The notes: generated by a model not told the origin, from the letters alone. A stretch of 64,000 bases of DNA from Flavobacterium psychrotrophum (GCF_003403075.1 NZ_CP031557.1:4278001-4342000), one strand, 5' to 3'. Positions 34,160 to 43,168 are shown, counted from the first letter of the stretch. Program-made: numbers and translations.

Positions 34160-35287
34160 ATGATTAAAAAGATCAGCTTTCTTGTCCTGCTTTTAGTGAT
34201 GGTAACCGGTGCAAAGGCGCAGGAAAAAAAGTTTAAGGTTCAGACCATTGCCTTCTACAATGTAGAAAACTTATTTGATACTATTAATGGCCCAAATAAT
34301 GATGAAGAGTGGCTTGCAAATGGCAAACAGGCCTGGACAGGAGCCAAGTACAAGCTAAAGCTACAGCACCTTTCGCGCGTGCTTGCAGAACTTGGTACGG
34401 GCGAAAATTCGCAATCTCCTGCCATAATAGGCCTTGCCGAGGTAGAAAACCGCGGTGTGTTAGAAGACCTGCTTAAGCAGCCCCTTTTAGCCGATAAAGG
34501 ATATGGTATTATTCACTTCGACAGCCCCGATAAGCGTGGTATAGACGTGGCACTCCTTTATAAAAAAGCCATATTTAAGCCTACAAGCTATAAAAATATA
34601 CCGCTTATTATATATGACCAGGAGCGTGCCAAAGAAAAAATACAGGCAGAGAAAGATGCTGCGGCCGGTAAAAAAACCGAGGATACCGAAGATATGGCCG
34701 TATATATAAACGTAGACTACAGTGGCCGTATTTATACCCGCGACCAGTTACTGGTTACCGGTATGCTGGATGGCGAGCAAATAAGCTTTATTGTAAACCA
34801 CTGGCCATCGCGTTCTGGTGGCGAAAAAAAGAGCAGCCCTAACCGTGAGGCAGCAGCGGCACTTAATAAAAAGATAATAGATTCTTTATATAGCATAAAC
34901 CCAAATACTAAGCTTATTACCATGGGCGACCTTAACGATGGCCCTTATAATAAGAGTATAAAAGTTGTGCTTGGCGCAAAAGCGCATAAAGATGAAGTGG
35001 GTACAGGTGGCCTGTTTAACCCTATGGAGGAGATGAGCAAAAAAGGTATTGGAACCCTGGCATACCGTGATGCGTGGGATCTTTTTGACCAGATGATTAT
35101 TACTGAGCCCCTTATTAAAAAAGATTATACCTCTTACCGTTTCTGGAAAGCGGGCGTGTACAACAAAACCTTTTTAGTACAGCCTAGTGGCCAGTACAAA
35201 GGCTACCCGCTAAGAAATAGCAACGGACAGGTAGGTTATAGCGACCACTTTCCGGTATACATGTACCTTATTAAGGAACAAAAATAA
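34160..35287 (+). CDS. Secreted endonuclease/exonuclease/phosphatase family enzyme
   Basis: This 375-residue protein has a signal peptide (MIKKISFLVLLLVMVTGAKAQ) and a DNase-I-like fold. Recognisable catalytic elements are FYNVENLFD (Asn), GLAEVENR (metal-binding Glu), NHWPSR (His), MGDLNDGP (Asp/Asn) and GYSDHFPVYM (terminal Asp-His pair). The family hydrolyses phosphodiesters or phosphomonoesters in nucleic acids, lipids or inositol phosphates; the specific substrate cannot be read from sequence. It is periplasmic or secreted. It is divergent from the TonB receptor/DUF5689 operon with back-to-back promoters, which suggests shared control and a joint role in scavenging. Confidence 0.88.
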   Translation: MIKKISFLVLLLVMVTGAKAQEKKFKVQTIAFYNVENLFDTINGPNNDEEWLANGKQAWTGAKYKLKLQHLSRVLAELGTGENSQSPAIIGLAEVENRGVLEDLLKQPLLADKGYGIIHFDSPDKRGIDVALLYKKAIFKPTSYKNIPLIIYDQERAKEKIQAEKDAAAGKKTEDTEDMAVYINVDYSGRIYTRDQLLVTGMLDGEQISFIVNHWPSRSGGEKKSSPNREAAAALNKKIIDSLYSINPNTKLITMGDLNDGPYNKSIKVVLGAKAHKDEVGTGGLFNPMEEMSKKGIGTLAYRDAWDLFDQMIITEPLIKKDYTSYRFWKAGVYNKTFLVQPSGQYKGYPLRNSNGQVGYSDHFPVYMYLIKEQK

Positions 35288-35298
35288 AAGAACTGAAG

Positions 35299-35320
35299 CC
35301 CGCTGAAAAGCGGGTTTTTT
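35299..35320 (+). terminator. Terminator of the endonuclease/exonuclease/phosphatase gene
   Basis: Stem CCCGCT/AGCGGG with loop GAAA, followed by six T. It lies 12 bases after the stop codon. Confidence 0.8.
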
Positions 35321-35335
35321 GTTTTTTAAAGTTCT

Positions 35336-35530
35336 GAATTTAAGTGATGAGTGAAGCTAAAGGCATTAAACTTCGTTGCGTTAAGCAAATTAGACATTGA
35401 GGCGTAAAAAGATTTGCTGTTTGAGCGTAGCGAGTTCAAATCTTTTAGCTGAAATGGATAATTTGTAGCATAAGAAGTTAGCGCCTTGATCTTTTGTTTC
35501 TTTTGTATCAAGACAAAAGAAAATAAAAAT
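35336..35530. repeat. Dispersed intergenic repeat region with CTTTTGT hairpin
   Basis: The stretch contains GCTAAAGGCATTAAAC..., a GAGCGTAGCGAGTT motif, and a 10-bp stem (35497-35506 with 35513-35522; arms TTTCTTTTGT/ACAAAAGAAA, loop ATCAAG). Very similar sequence blocks are familiar from intergenic regions of flavobacteria. A degenerate copy of the first block lies near 40690-40740. Confidence 0.5.
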
Positions 35531-35558
35531 CATTACATTCGTACAAACCTTAACCTTT

Positions 35559-36755
35559 ATGAAATTCCTTAAAAAACTTCTCAAATGGTTTGTGCTGCCC
35601 GTTGCAATACTTGTGATGCTGCTCTATATTTTTGATGTAGACTATCTTTTAAAAGCCGTGCGTGTGGTATACCTGCATGGCAAAACTACCGCATACCTTG
35701 ATGATTATACCCATTTTGATAATCGTATTGTACATAAAGGTACAGCGCAGCCATGGGCAGAAGCTACAGACTATAATAAAGTAAAAGGAACTGAAAGGCT
35801 CGAAGCCGTACATAAAGAACTGGGCACTGTTGCCTACCTTATTATAAAGAACGACAGCATTTGGCATGAAAGCTATTATGATGGTTATGGTCAGGACTCT
35901 AAGTCCAACTCGTTTTCTATGGCTAAGAGCATCGTTTCTGCGGCAATGTTTAAGGCTATTGAAGAGGGCAAAATAAAAAGCCTTGACCAAAAGGTGGGCG
36001 ACTATTTTCCTGAATTTACTAAAGGCCTTGGCGCTAAGCTTACCGTGGGCGATTTATCGTCTATGGCTACAGGGCTTGACTGGAATGAGGAATACAGCAG
36101 TGCTTTTAGCATTACCACCCGCGCTTACTTTGGCAACCACCTTTGGGATACCATGCTAAGTGTGCCTGTGGTAGAAGAGCCGGGGCAAAAGTTTGTATAT
36201 GTTAGTGGCGCTACAGAGCTGCTTGCTATGGTAGTAACAAAAGCCACGGGGCAAACCCTTAGCGATTATGTGTCTGATAAATTCTGGAAGCCTATGGGTG
36301 CGGCTAACGATGCACTGTGGCAAACAGATAAAGAGGGCGGTATCGAAAAAGCCTATTGCTGTTTTGGTAGTAACGCGCGCGATTTTGCCCGTTTTGGTAA
36401 ACTCTTCCTCCATAATGGCTCGTGGAATGGCGCTAAGTTGTTAGACAGTACCGATGTTGCCAAAATGGTTACACCACGTTTTAAAGATGCGCCAGAATAT
36501 GGCTATGGCTGGTGGATAAATAATTACCTGGGCAAAAAAATGTATTATATGCGCGGGCATTTAGGGCAGTTTGTTATTTGCATTCCGCAGGATAATATAA
36601 TTATAGTGCGCTTAGGCCATACTAAAGGTAAGCAACTCGATAAAAAAACCGATGCGCATAGCAACGACTTTTATGTTTATGTAGACGAAGCCTACAAAAT
36701 GATGGGCAAAATGAAACCCGAAGAAGGGGAGGGCAACAAACGTGAAATGAAATAA
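35559..36755 (+). CDS. Serine hydrolase, beta-lactamase class C-like (penicillin-binding protein 4*/AmpC fold)
   Basis: This 398-residue protein has an N-terminal membrane anchor or signal segment (FVLPVAILVMLLYIF) and then the class C beta-lactamase/DD-peptidase fold. Catalytic motifs are SMAKS (SxxK nucleophile, about residue 126), YVSG (the Tyr-containing second motif, about 207) and RGHLGQ (HxG third motif, about 329). Such enzymes in Bacteroidota act on peptides or esters; few are true beta-lactamases. It should face the periplasm. The stop codon is two bases before the lgt start, so the two are co-transcribed. Confidence 0.87.
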   Translation: MKFLKKLLKWFVLPVAILVMLLYIFDVDYLLKAVRVVYLHGKTTAYLDDYTHFDNRIVHKGTAQPWAEATDYNKVKGTERLEAVHKELGTVAYLIIKNDSIWHESYYDGYGQDSKSNSFSMAKSIVSAAMFKAIEEGKIKSLDQKVGDYFPEFTKGLGAKLTVGDLSSMATGLDWNEEYSSAFSITTRAYFGNHLWDTMLSVPVVEEPGQKFVYVSGATELLAMVVTKATGQTLSDYVSDKFWKPMGAANDALWQTDKEGGIEKAYCCFGSNARDFARFGKLFLHNGSWNGAKLLDSTDVAKMVTPRFKDAPEYGYGWWINNYLGKKMYYMRGHLGQFVICIPQDNIIIVRLGHTKGKQLDKKTDAHSNDFYVYVDEAYKMMGKMKPEEGEGNKREMK

Positions 36756-36757
36756 TA

Positions 36758-37591
36758 ATGGATGGTATTTTTGTTTGGGATGCCAACCCAACAATGGTTA
36801 AAATAAGCCACAGTTTTCAGGTAGGTTACTACGGCGTGCTCTTTGTAACCGGGCTGATAATTGGTTATTTTATTGTGCAGCGCATTTATAAGAGGGAGGG
36901 TGTACCTACAAACCAGCTCGATATTATACTGCTACACATTGTTGCGGGTACTATTATTGGCGCGCGGTTGGGGCATTGCCTGTTTTATGAACCCGGTTAT
37001 TTTTTACACCATCCGTTAGAGATTGTATTGCCCATGCAAAAAATGGGGGGCTCGTGGCAGTTTACCGGTTATCGCGGGCTTGCCAGCCACGGCGGGGCTT
37101 TTGGCGTATTTGTAGCCATAATAAGATACTGTTATAAATACAAAGTAAAAACGCTTTGGCTTATGGATAGGCTTGCCATACCCATACCCATTGCGGGGGC
37201 GTTTATACGCTTTGGTAATTTTATGAATTCAGAAATTTATGGTAAGCCTACTAACGGAAAATGGGGTGTGGTCTTTAAACGTGCCAATGCCATACCAAGG
37301 CACCCTACACAATTATATGAAGCATTTTCTTACCTTGCCATATCGGGTATATTGTATTACCTGTACCTGCACCAAAAAAACCGACGCGACGGATTTTTGT
37401 TTGGGTTGTTTATAGCACTGCTGTTTGCTGCCCGCTTTGTGATAGAGTATTTTAAAGAAAACCAGGAAGCCTTTGAAGATGGCATGGTGCTTAATATGGG
37501 GCAGTGGCTCAGTATACCGTTTATATTGGGTGGACTGGGATATATTGCTTATGGCTACCTGCCAAAGAAAAACAAGGAGGCATCAATATAA
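36758..37591 (+). CDS. lgt: Prolipoprotein diacylglyceryl transferase
   Basis: This 277-residue integral membrane enzyme transfers diacylglycerol from phosphatidylglycerol to the lipobox Cys of prolipoproteins. Family signatures are visible: a first membrane segment with YYGVLFVTGLIIGYF, GARLGHCLFYEP, the loop YRGLASHGGAFG (His-Gly motif), the Lgt signature GAFIRFGNFMNSEIYGKPTNGKWG, RHPTQLYEA, and a final membrane segment. Length is normal. It is needed by the many lipoproteins in this window. It sits two bases after the serine hydrolase gene and 28 bases before the exonuclease gene. Confidence 0.95.
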   Translation: MDGIFVWDANPTMVKISHSFQVGYYGVLFVTGLIIGYFIVQRIYKREGVPTNQLDIILLHIVAGTIIGARLGHCLFYEPGYFLHHPLEIVLPMQKMGGSWQFTGYRGLASHGGAFGVFVAIIRYCYKYKVKTLWLMDRLAIPIPIAGAFIRFGNFMNSEIYGKPTNGKWGVVFKRANAIPRHPTQLYEAFSYLAISGILYYLYLHQKNRRDGFLFGLFIALLFAARFVIEYFKENQEAFEDGMVLNMGQWLSIPFILGGLGYIAYGYLPKKNKEASI

Positions 37592-37619
37592 TTTTGTTGA
37601 CTCCTTTATCTAAAGTAAG

Positions 37620-38333
37620 ATGTTAGAAAAAATAAGACTTGAAAATATACTGTTTCTCGATATAGAAACCGTTCCCGAAGAGGAACACTATAACCTGCTC
37701 GACGAAGAAACCCAACAGCTGTATGCGCTAAAAACCCAATACCAGCGTAAAGATGATATTACCGCTGAGGAGTTTTATGAACGTGCAGGCATCTGGGCAG
37801 AGTTTGGTAAGATTGTATGCCTTTCTGCCGGATTTTTTACGTTTAAAAATGACATCCGCCACTTTAGGGTAACTTCTTTTTTTGGGGAGGAAGAAAAAAT
37901 ACTGCGCGATTTTAGCAATTTGCTAAACAACCATTTTAGCCAGCCCCAGCATATTATGTGTGGGCATAACGCAAAGGAATTTGACTTTCCGTTTATAGCC
38001 CGCCGCATGATAATCAATAACGTACCCATACCCAATAAGCTGAACCTCTTTGGTAAAAAGCCGTGGGAAGTGCCGCACCTTGATACTATGGAGTTGTGGA
38101 AGTTTGGCGATTATAAAAGTTTTACATCACTTAAGCTGCTTACAAAAATATTAGGCATCCCTTCGCCTAAAGGCGATATAGACGGCAGCCAGGTAGCCCA
38201 TGTGTTTTATGTAGAAAAAGACATTGACCGCATTGTTACCTACTGCGAAAAAGATGTGGTAGCCACCGCACAGGTATTTCTCCGTTTCCGTAGAGAATCA
38301 ATACTTGTGGATGACGAAGTAATACACGTTTAA
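37620..38333 (+). CDS. Predicted 3'-5' exonuclease, PolB-like (DEDDy)
   Basis: This 237-residue cytoplasmic protein has the RNase H-like exonuclease fold of PolB-type proofreading domains, without a polymerase. Active-site motifs: FLDIETVPEE (Exo I, Asp and Glu), GHNAKEFDFPFIARRM (Exo II), and YCEKDVVATAQVF (Exo III, Tyr..Asp). The family is a standalone predicted DNA 3'-5' exonuclease; its role in the cell is not established. It appears to be the third gene of the serine hydrolase-lgt unit, 28 bases after lgt. Confidence 0.85.
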   Translation: MLEKIRLENILFLDIETVPEEEHYNLLDEETQQLYALKTQYQRKDDITAEEFYERAGIWAEFGKIVCLSAGFFTFKNDIRHFRVTSFFGEEEKILRDFSNLLNNHFSQPQHIMCGHNAKEFDFPFIARRMIINNVPIPNKLNLFGKKPWEVPHLDTMELWKFGDYKSFTSLKLLTKILGIPSPKGDIDGSQVAHVFYVEKDIDRIVTYCEKDVVATAQVFLRFRRESILVDDEVIHV

Positions 38334-38398
38334 TACTCAATAAACCTGCCTAAAAAATAAACGGCTTACGATTGTAGAAATTCTAATATGTGAAATAC

Positions 38399-38484
38399 GA
38401 GATCCTTCGCTCCGTTCCTCCGTTCAGGATGACAGAGGAGCTCTTTGTCATTCTGAACGAAGCGATAGCGTAGTGAAGAATCTC
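38399..38484. repeat. Dispersed inverted repeat, GAGATTCTTC type
   Basis: Left arm 38399-38434 (GAGATCCTTCGCTCCG...GGATGACA) and right arm 38446-38484 (TGTCATTCTGAACGAAGC...GAATCTC) are imperfect reverse complements with an 11-base loop. It lies between the convergent exonuclease and acyltransferase genes and may help terminate both. Confidence 0.7.
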
Positions 38485-38530
38485 AATTAACATATTTGAG
38501 ACGGTTCAGGTATTTTTATTGTGAGGTGTC

Positions 38531-40339
38531 TTAAAGCTCTTTATCAGCGTGCTTGCGTTCAAGCTCTGCCTGAAACTCCTCCATAACCGGTTTTACGGTA
38601 CTTTCCGGCAGGTCTGCAATACGAATGTACATCAAACCATCTATGGCATTGTTGAATAGTGGGTCTACGTTAAAGGCAATAACACGTGCATTTTGCTTTA
38701 TGTACTTTTTAATAAGTACCGGCAGGCGCAGATCGCCCGGTTCTATTTCCTCAATTATCTTGTCAAATTTATTAAGGTCGGCTTCCGCTTCGTTAAATAC
38801 AAAATCTTTATCACCATCCTTAAGCCTTACTTTATACTCCTTTTTAGGGTGCACATACTGCGCTATATAAGGGTCGTAATAGTGCGATTTCATAAACTCG
38901 ATCATCAGCGATTTAGAGAAATCGCTAAACTGGTTACTTATGCTTACACCGCCTATAAGGTATTTGTGCTCAGGGTAACGCAGGGTTGTATGTACCACAC
39001 CCTTCCATAAAAGGAACAGCGGCATGGGTTTTTGCTGGTAATCTTTAATGATAAAGGCACGCCCCATTTCGATAGACTTGCTCATCATATCATACAGTTC
39101 CGGCTCAAAACGGAAAAGGTCGTGCAGGTAAAAACCGTCAATACCGTGCTTTTTATAAATGTCTGCACCAAGCCCCATGCGGTAAGCCCCGGCTACACGC
39201 TTGGCATCGTCATCCCACAAAAACATATGGTGGTAGTACTTGTCATACTGATCCAGGTCGAGCGACTCATTAGTGCCCTCGCCCACCTCGCGGAAGGTAA
39301 TTTCGCGCAGGCGGCCCAGTTCGTGCAATACATAAGGTATCTTATCTGCCGATACAAAAAATACTTCGTAGTTTTTGCTTTGCAGCAGGCGGTAATCATC
39401 TTTGCGCAGTTGCGCTATTTCGGCAAGTATCTTGTCCTGGTTTGCAGGCAGTGCTATTTTTTTTGGCTCCTTAGCTATTTTAAGGTTCAGGCTTGCCGCA
39501 TCAAGCAATTTTGTCTCTTTAACAAAGGCATTGCTTAGCATGTATGTTTTGCGACGCAAAAACTCACTGTAGTCGGCTATGTTTTCAAACTCGGCCTGTT
39601 CGGCAACCGATATAGGCTTGCCTATGCGTACCTTAATAACGCGGTGTTTTTGCGTAAGGAGTTCGCTTGGTAATTTAGCGGTACGCAGGGTATCGCTTAT
39701 TTTAGACAACCAGTAAAACACACGGCTGTTTTTGGCATGAAAGTAAATGGGTACCACAGGCACCTTTGCCTTTTTAATAAGCTTTATGGCACCTTCTTCC
39801 CACGGGCGGTCTACAATAAGTTTGCCGTCGCGGTAAGTGCTTACCTCCCCGGCCGGGAAAATACCCAGTGGGTGGCCGTCAGAAAGGTGACGAAGCGCAT
39901 CCTTAATTCCGGCTACGCTGCTCTTGGCATCTTTATGGGTTTCAAAAGGGTTTACCGGCATTACATAAGGCTTAAGCGGCTCTATGCGGTGCAGTAAGAA
40001 GTTTGCAATAATTTTAAAGTCGGGCTCGCGCTCTACCATTAATTTAAGCAGCAAAATACCATCTATACCGCCCAGTGGGTGGTTAGATACTGTTATATAC
40101 GGACCGGTTTTGGGCAGTCGCTTAAGGTCTTCTTCAGGTATCTCAAACTTTATCTGGAACTCGTCCAGTAAAGAGTTAAGAAACTCCAGGTCGCTCAGGT
40201 GCTTATTACGGTCATAAATCTTATTCATGGTCGAAATCTTCAGGATCTTCATTAAAAGCCATCCTGAAAAAGTCCCTAAGAATCCGTATTTGTCTGTTTT
40301 TATTGCTTTTGCAACCTCTTTAGGGGTAACTAAACTCAT
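38531..40339 (-). CDS. Two-domain acyltransferase, OlsF-like aminolipid synthase
   Basis: This 602-residue protein has an N-terminal lysophospholipid (PlsC-like) acyltransferase domain (about 70-290; acyl-acceptor motif SNHPLGGIDG, then GIFPAGEVST and VPIYFHAKNS). A C-terminal GNAT-like N-acyltransferase domain follows (about 320-560; YRMGLGADIYKKHGIDGFYLHDLFRFEPELYDMMSKSIEMGRAFI). The order O-acyltransferase then N-acyltransferase matches OlsF, which makes ornithine lipids in one polypeptide in Flavobacterium johnsoniae and Serratia. Related enzymes make glycine lipids, so the head group is not certain. It acts at the inner membrane. The ATG at 40339 (MSLVTPKEV) is preferred over the upstream 40378 start. 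Confidence 0.75.
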   Translation of the reverse strand: MSLVTPKEVAKAIKTDKYGFLGTFSGWLLMKILKISTMNKIYDRNKHLSDLEFLNSLLDEFQIKFEIPEEDLKRLPKTGPYITVSNHPLGGIDGILLLKLMVEREPDFKIIANFLLHRIEPLKPYVMPVNPFETHKDAKSSVAGIKDALRHLSDGHPLGIFPAGEVSTYRDGKLIVDRPWEEGAIKLIKKAKVPVVPIYFHAKNSRVFYWLSKISDTLRTAKLPSELLTQKHRVIKVRIGKPISVAEQAEFENIADYSEFLRRKTYMLSNAFVKETKLLDAASLNLKIAKEPKKIALPANQDKILAEIAQLRKDDYRLLQSKNYEVFFVSADKIPYVLHELGRLREITFREVGEGTNESLDLDQYDKYYHHMFLWDDDAKRVAGAYRMGLGADIYKKHGIDGFYLHDLFRFEPELYDMMSKSIEMGRAFIIKDYQQKPMPLFLLWKGVVHTTLRYPEHKYLIGGVSISNQFSDFSKSLMIEFMKSHYYDPYIAQYVHPKKEYKVRLKDGDKDFVFNEAEADLNKFDKIIEEIEPGDLRLPVLIKKYIKQNARVIAFNVDPLFNNAIDGLMYIRIADLPESTVKPVMEEFQAELERKHADKEL

Positions 40340-40808
40340 TCTACATAGTGTGTTTCGGGCAGGAAACAAAGATAGCAATAATACTCAAACAAGAGGGGTA
40401 AAAGTTTTACAGGCTATGGTTTGCTCTTTATTGGTTAGTGCCGTGTTGATAATCGGGGGTTTGTGTAGCAATATTCGTACCAGTTGTTAATTATTTCTTA
40501 ATTATCCTCACCTCCTAAACGCTTATATATGCACTTAGCATCTTAAACTATGACACAGAGATTCTCTGCGCTACAGCTATAATCTGTATAAATATGATAG
40601 TTATAGAGGGTAAATAATAACTACACTTTTGTTTTTGAGCGATATAACTTTCATGAGGGTTTGAGCATATTGATAGTTGGTTGGCGCTAAGGCATTAAAT
40701 TTTTTGCATTGAACAAATTAAGTTAGATAAAGATTTAAAATTTAATGTAAATGTTTAAAATATCACAAACAGATTAAGATATTTGCGTACACATTACTTA
40801 AAATATTT
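40340..40808. other. Intergenic region without recognised gene
   Basis: About 470 bases between the divergent acyltransferase and T9SS protein genes. A block near 40690-40740 (GCTAAGGCATTAAAT...) looks like a degenerate copy of the repeat near 35350. No exact TANNTTTG box, RNA gene or good ORF was seen. Confidence 0.4.
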
Positions 40809-41783
40809 ATGAAAAAAATTACTTTTATCGCCCTGCTGGCATTTTCAGCATTTACTGCTACGGCACAAAATTTTTACAATTTTACCAAACTTGATCAAAC
40901 CTATGCCGACCTTGAAAACTCTGTTTCTATAAACAATGGGCAAGTATGGGATTATGATGATTTTGATAGCGTTACCCTGCCATTTGCGTTTACAGTAATG
41001 GGGCAGTCAGTAGACCGATTTCTGTTTGCAGATGATGGTTTTGTACTGCTGGCACCCGGCGTTGACTACAATGATGACAGCGAAGGCATATTCTACATAA
41101 ACCCTTCAAATCTTTTTATTCAGGATCGTGCTGTAAACACAGAGGTATCGGCTTCACCCATTAGTTATACGATTGAGGGCGCCGCGGGCAGCCGAATCCT
41201 GAAACTGGAAGTTAAAAACGCCACCATTGAAGATGCAGACGCTTATGGATATGATGCCGATCATTTTTACATGAGTTATCAGGTATGGCTATATGAGTCT
41301 GGTAAAACACTGGAATTTCATTATGGCGCAGATAATATTACAGACCTTGACAACCTTACTGATGGCGATGGCCTGCTGGCTGGTTTTGGCGATGATTATG
41401 GTGTCGTAGGCTTTGTGTATGGCGATGTAGCAACCCCTTCTTATATAGAACTTACCGAAGATACCATTGAAGAGCCTGTTTTACTAAGCGATTACCCAAC
41501 TAATGGTTCAGTATACCGCTTTACGCCTGCACGTGCTGCCGGCCTGCCTTCTGTAAAAAACAATTTTGTAAGCCTGTATCCTAACCCTGCAAAGTCTGCG
41601 TTTAATATTGTTTCAAAAAACACGCCGGTTTCGCAATACGCTATTTATGATGCTACAGGTAAGCAGTTGCAGCAAAAAAGCTTTAGCCCTGCCGCAACAG
41701 TAAACATTAATGTAGAAAACCTGGCTACAGGTGTATATTTTGTTGATGTAAACGGGCAACACCTTAAGTTTGTTAAAAACTAA
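40809..41783 (+). CDS. T9SS-sorted secreted protein, unknown function
   Basis: This 324-residue protein has a signal peptide (ending FTATAQ) and a C-terminal type A sorting domain (VSLYPNPAKSAFNIVSKN to HLKFVKN), so it is exported by the T9SS. The middle part (about 25-240) is acidic with many Asp/Tyr/Gly residues and a beta-rich pattern (FAFTVMGQSVDRFLFADDGFVLL, YQVWLYESGKTLEFHYGAD). It looks like a lectin-like domain, but no named family was recognised. It lies 39 bases upstream of serS, which has its own promoter. Confidence 0.8.
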   Translation: MKKITFIALLAFSAFTATAQNFYNFTKLDQTYADLENSVSINNGQVWDYDDFDSVTLPFAFTVMGQSVDRFLFADDGFVLLAPGVDYNDDSEGIFYINPSNLFIQDRAVNTEVSASPISYTIEGAAGSRILKLEVKNATIEDADAYGYDADHFYMSYQVWLYESGKTLEFHYGADNITDLDNLTDGDGLLAGFGDDYGVVGFVYGDVATPSYIELTEDTIEEPVLLSDYPTNGSVYRFTPARAAGLPSVKNNFVSLYPNPAKSAFNIVSKNTPVSQYAIYDATGKQLQQKSFSPAATVNINVENLATGVYFVDVNGQHLKFVKN

Positions 41784-41787
41784 TCAT

Positions 41788-41795
41788 TAAATTTG
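41788..41795 (+). promoter_or_regulatory. -7 promoter box (TAAATTTG) of serS
   Basis: An exact TANNTTTG box 27 bases before the ATG at 41823, with a TTTG at 41769-41772 (15-base spacer, shorter than usual). Confidence 0.45.
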
Positions 41796-41822
41796 CGCTC
41801 ATTATAAATTTAAACATTGATT

Positions 41823-43094
41823 ATGTTACAGACAGCATTTATCAGGGAAAACCGTGAGAAAGTAATACAGGCGCTGGGCAAACGCAATTTTGACGCTGCA
41901 CCGCTTGTAGATGAAGTAATAGCGCTAGACGACAAAAGAAGGTCGACACAAGTGGCGCTTGATACCATCCTGGCGGAATCCAACAAGCTGTCGCGTAGCA
42001 TAGGCGAGCTGATGAAAACCGGCAAAAAAGACGAGGCTGCTGCTCTTAAAGAGCAAACAACCCAGTTTAAAGAGCAGAGCAAAGAGCTTGAAGAAGTGCT
42101 TGCCGTAACCAGCGATGCGCTATTGCAGGTGCTTTATAAGCTACCTAACACACCGGCAGACATTGTACCAGAAGGTAAAACCCCTGAGGAGAACCTTGAG
42201 GTATTTGCCGCCGGAGAAGTACCCGTACTTTTTGATGGCGCACAGCCACACTGGGAGCTTGCCAAAAAATATGACATCATTGATTTTGAACTGGGCGTAA
42301 AAATTACCGGGGCGGGCTTTCCTGTATACAAGGGTAAAGGCGCCAGGCTGCAACGCGCGCTTATATCATACTTTTTAGATAAAAACACGGCTGCCGGATA
42401 CAAAGAGTACCAGGTGCCACACCTTATTAACGAAGCTTCGGGCTACGGCACAGGACAGCTGCCGGATAAAGAGGGGCAAATGTACCACGCAGGTGTAGAC
42501 GACCTGTACCTTATTCCTACGGCAGAGGTACCGGTAACTAACCTTTTTCGCGATGTAATTATTGAGGAGAAAGACCTTCCGGTATTGTGTACGGCATACA
42601 CGCCATGTTTCCGCCGCGAGGCAGGTTCTTACGGGGCACACGTGCGCGGCCTTAACCGCCTGCACCAGTTTGATAAGGTAGAAATCGTGCGTGTAGAAAA
42701 ACCAGAGAACAGCTATGCTGCGCTTGATGGTATGGTAGACCACGTTAAAGAAATACTGGATGAGCTAAAACTGCCTTACCGCATACTGCGCCTTTGTGGT
42801 GGCGATATGGGCTTTACATCGGCACTTACTTATGACTTTGAATTGTTTAGCACCGCACAGGACCGTTGGTTAGAAATCAGTTCGGTTTCTAACTTCGAAA
42901 CCTTCCAGAGCAACAGGCTTAAGCTGCGTTTCCGCGATAAAGAGGGCAAAAACCAACTGGCGCATACCCTTAACGGTAGCTCACTGGCATTGCCACGCGT
43001 GCTTGCAGGTATTCTTGAAAATTACCAGACACCAGAGGGTATTGTAATACCAGAGGTGCTAAGGCCATACACAGGCTTTGATATTATTGACTAA
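41823..43094 (+). CDS. serS: Seryl-tRNA synthetase
   Basis: This 423-residue class II synthetase charges tRNA-Ser with serine. An N-terminal tRNA-binding coiled coil (about 1-110) precedes the catalytic core. The core has EYQVPHLINEASGYGTGQLPDKEGQMY, motif 2 PCFRREAGSYGAHVRGLNRLHQFDKVE and motif 3 NGSSLALPRVLAGILENYQTPEG. Length and order are standard. The ATG at 41823 (MLQTAFIREN) is chosen because the upstream TTG is an alternative codon only six bases away. Promoter at 41788-41795, terminator at 43116-43144; a single-gene transcript. Confidence 0.97.
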   Translation: MLQTAFIRENREKVIQALGKRNFDAAPLVDEVIALDDKRRSTQVALDTILAESNKLSRSIGELMKTGKKDEAAALKEQTTQFKEQSKELEEVLAVTSDALLQVLYKLPNTPADIVPEGKTPEENLEVFAAGEVPVLFDGAQPHWELAKKYDIIDFELGVKITGAGFPVYKGKGARLQRALISYFLDKNTAAGYKEYQVPHLINEASGYGTGQLPDKEGQMYHAGVDDLYLIPTAEVPVTNLFRDVIIEEKDLPVLCTAYTPCFRREAGSYGAHVRGLNRLHQFDKVEIVRVEKPENSYAALDGMVDHVKEILDELKLPYRILRLCGGDMGFTSALTYDFELFSTAQDRWLEISSVSNFETFQSNRLKLRFRDKEGKNQLAHTLNGSSLALPRVLAGILENYQTPEGIVIPEVLRPYTGFDIID

Positions 43095-43115
43095 GCATTT
43101 TTGCTTTAAATACAG

Positions 43116-43144
43116 AACCTGCCCCGAAAGAGGCAGGTTTTTTT
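43116..43144 (+). terminator. Terminator of serS
   Basis: Stem AACCTGCC (43116-43123) with GGCAGGTT (43132-43139), followed by a T-run to 43144. Confidence 0.85.
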
Positions 43145-43168
43145 GTACAATATACCGCAAAAGCAGTA

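Noticed and set aside
35559..36755. Antibiotic-resistance beta-lactamase
   Set aside because: The SxxK and YxS motifs are those of the broad serine-hydrolase family, it is co-transcribed with lgt, and nothing indicates a resistance context.
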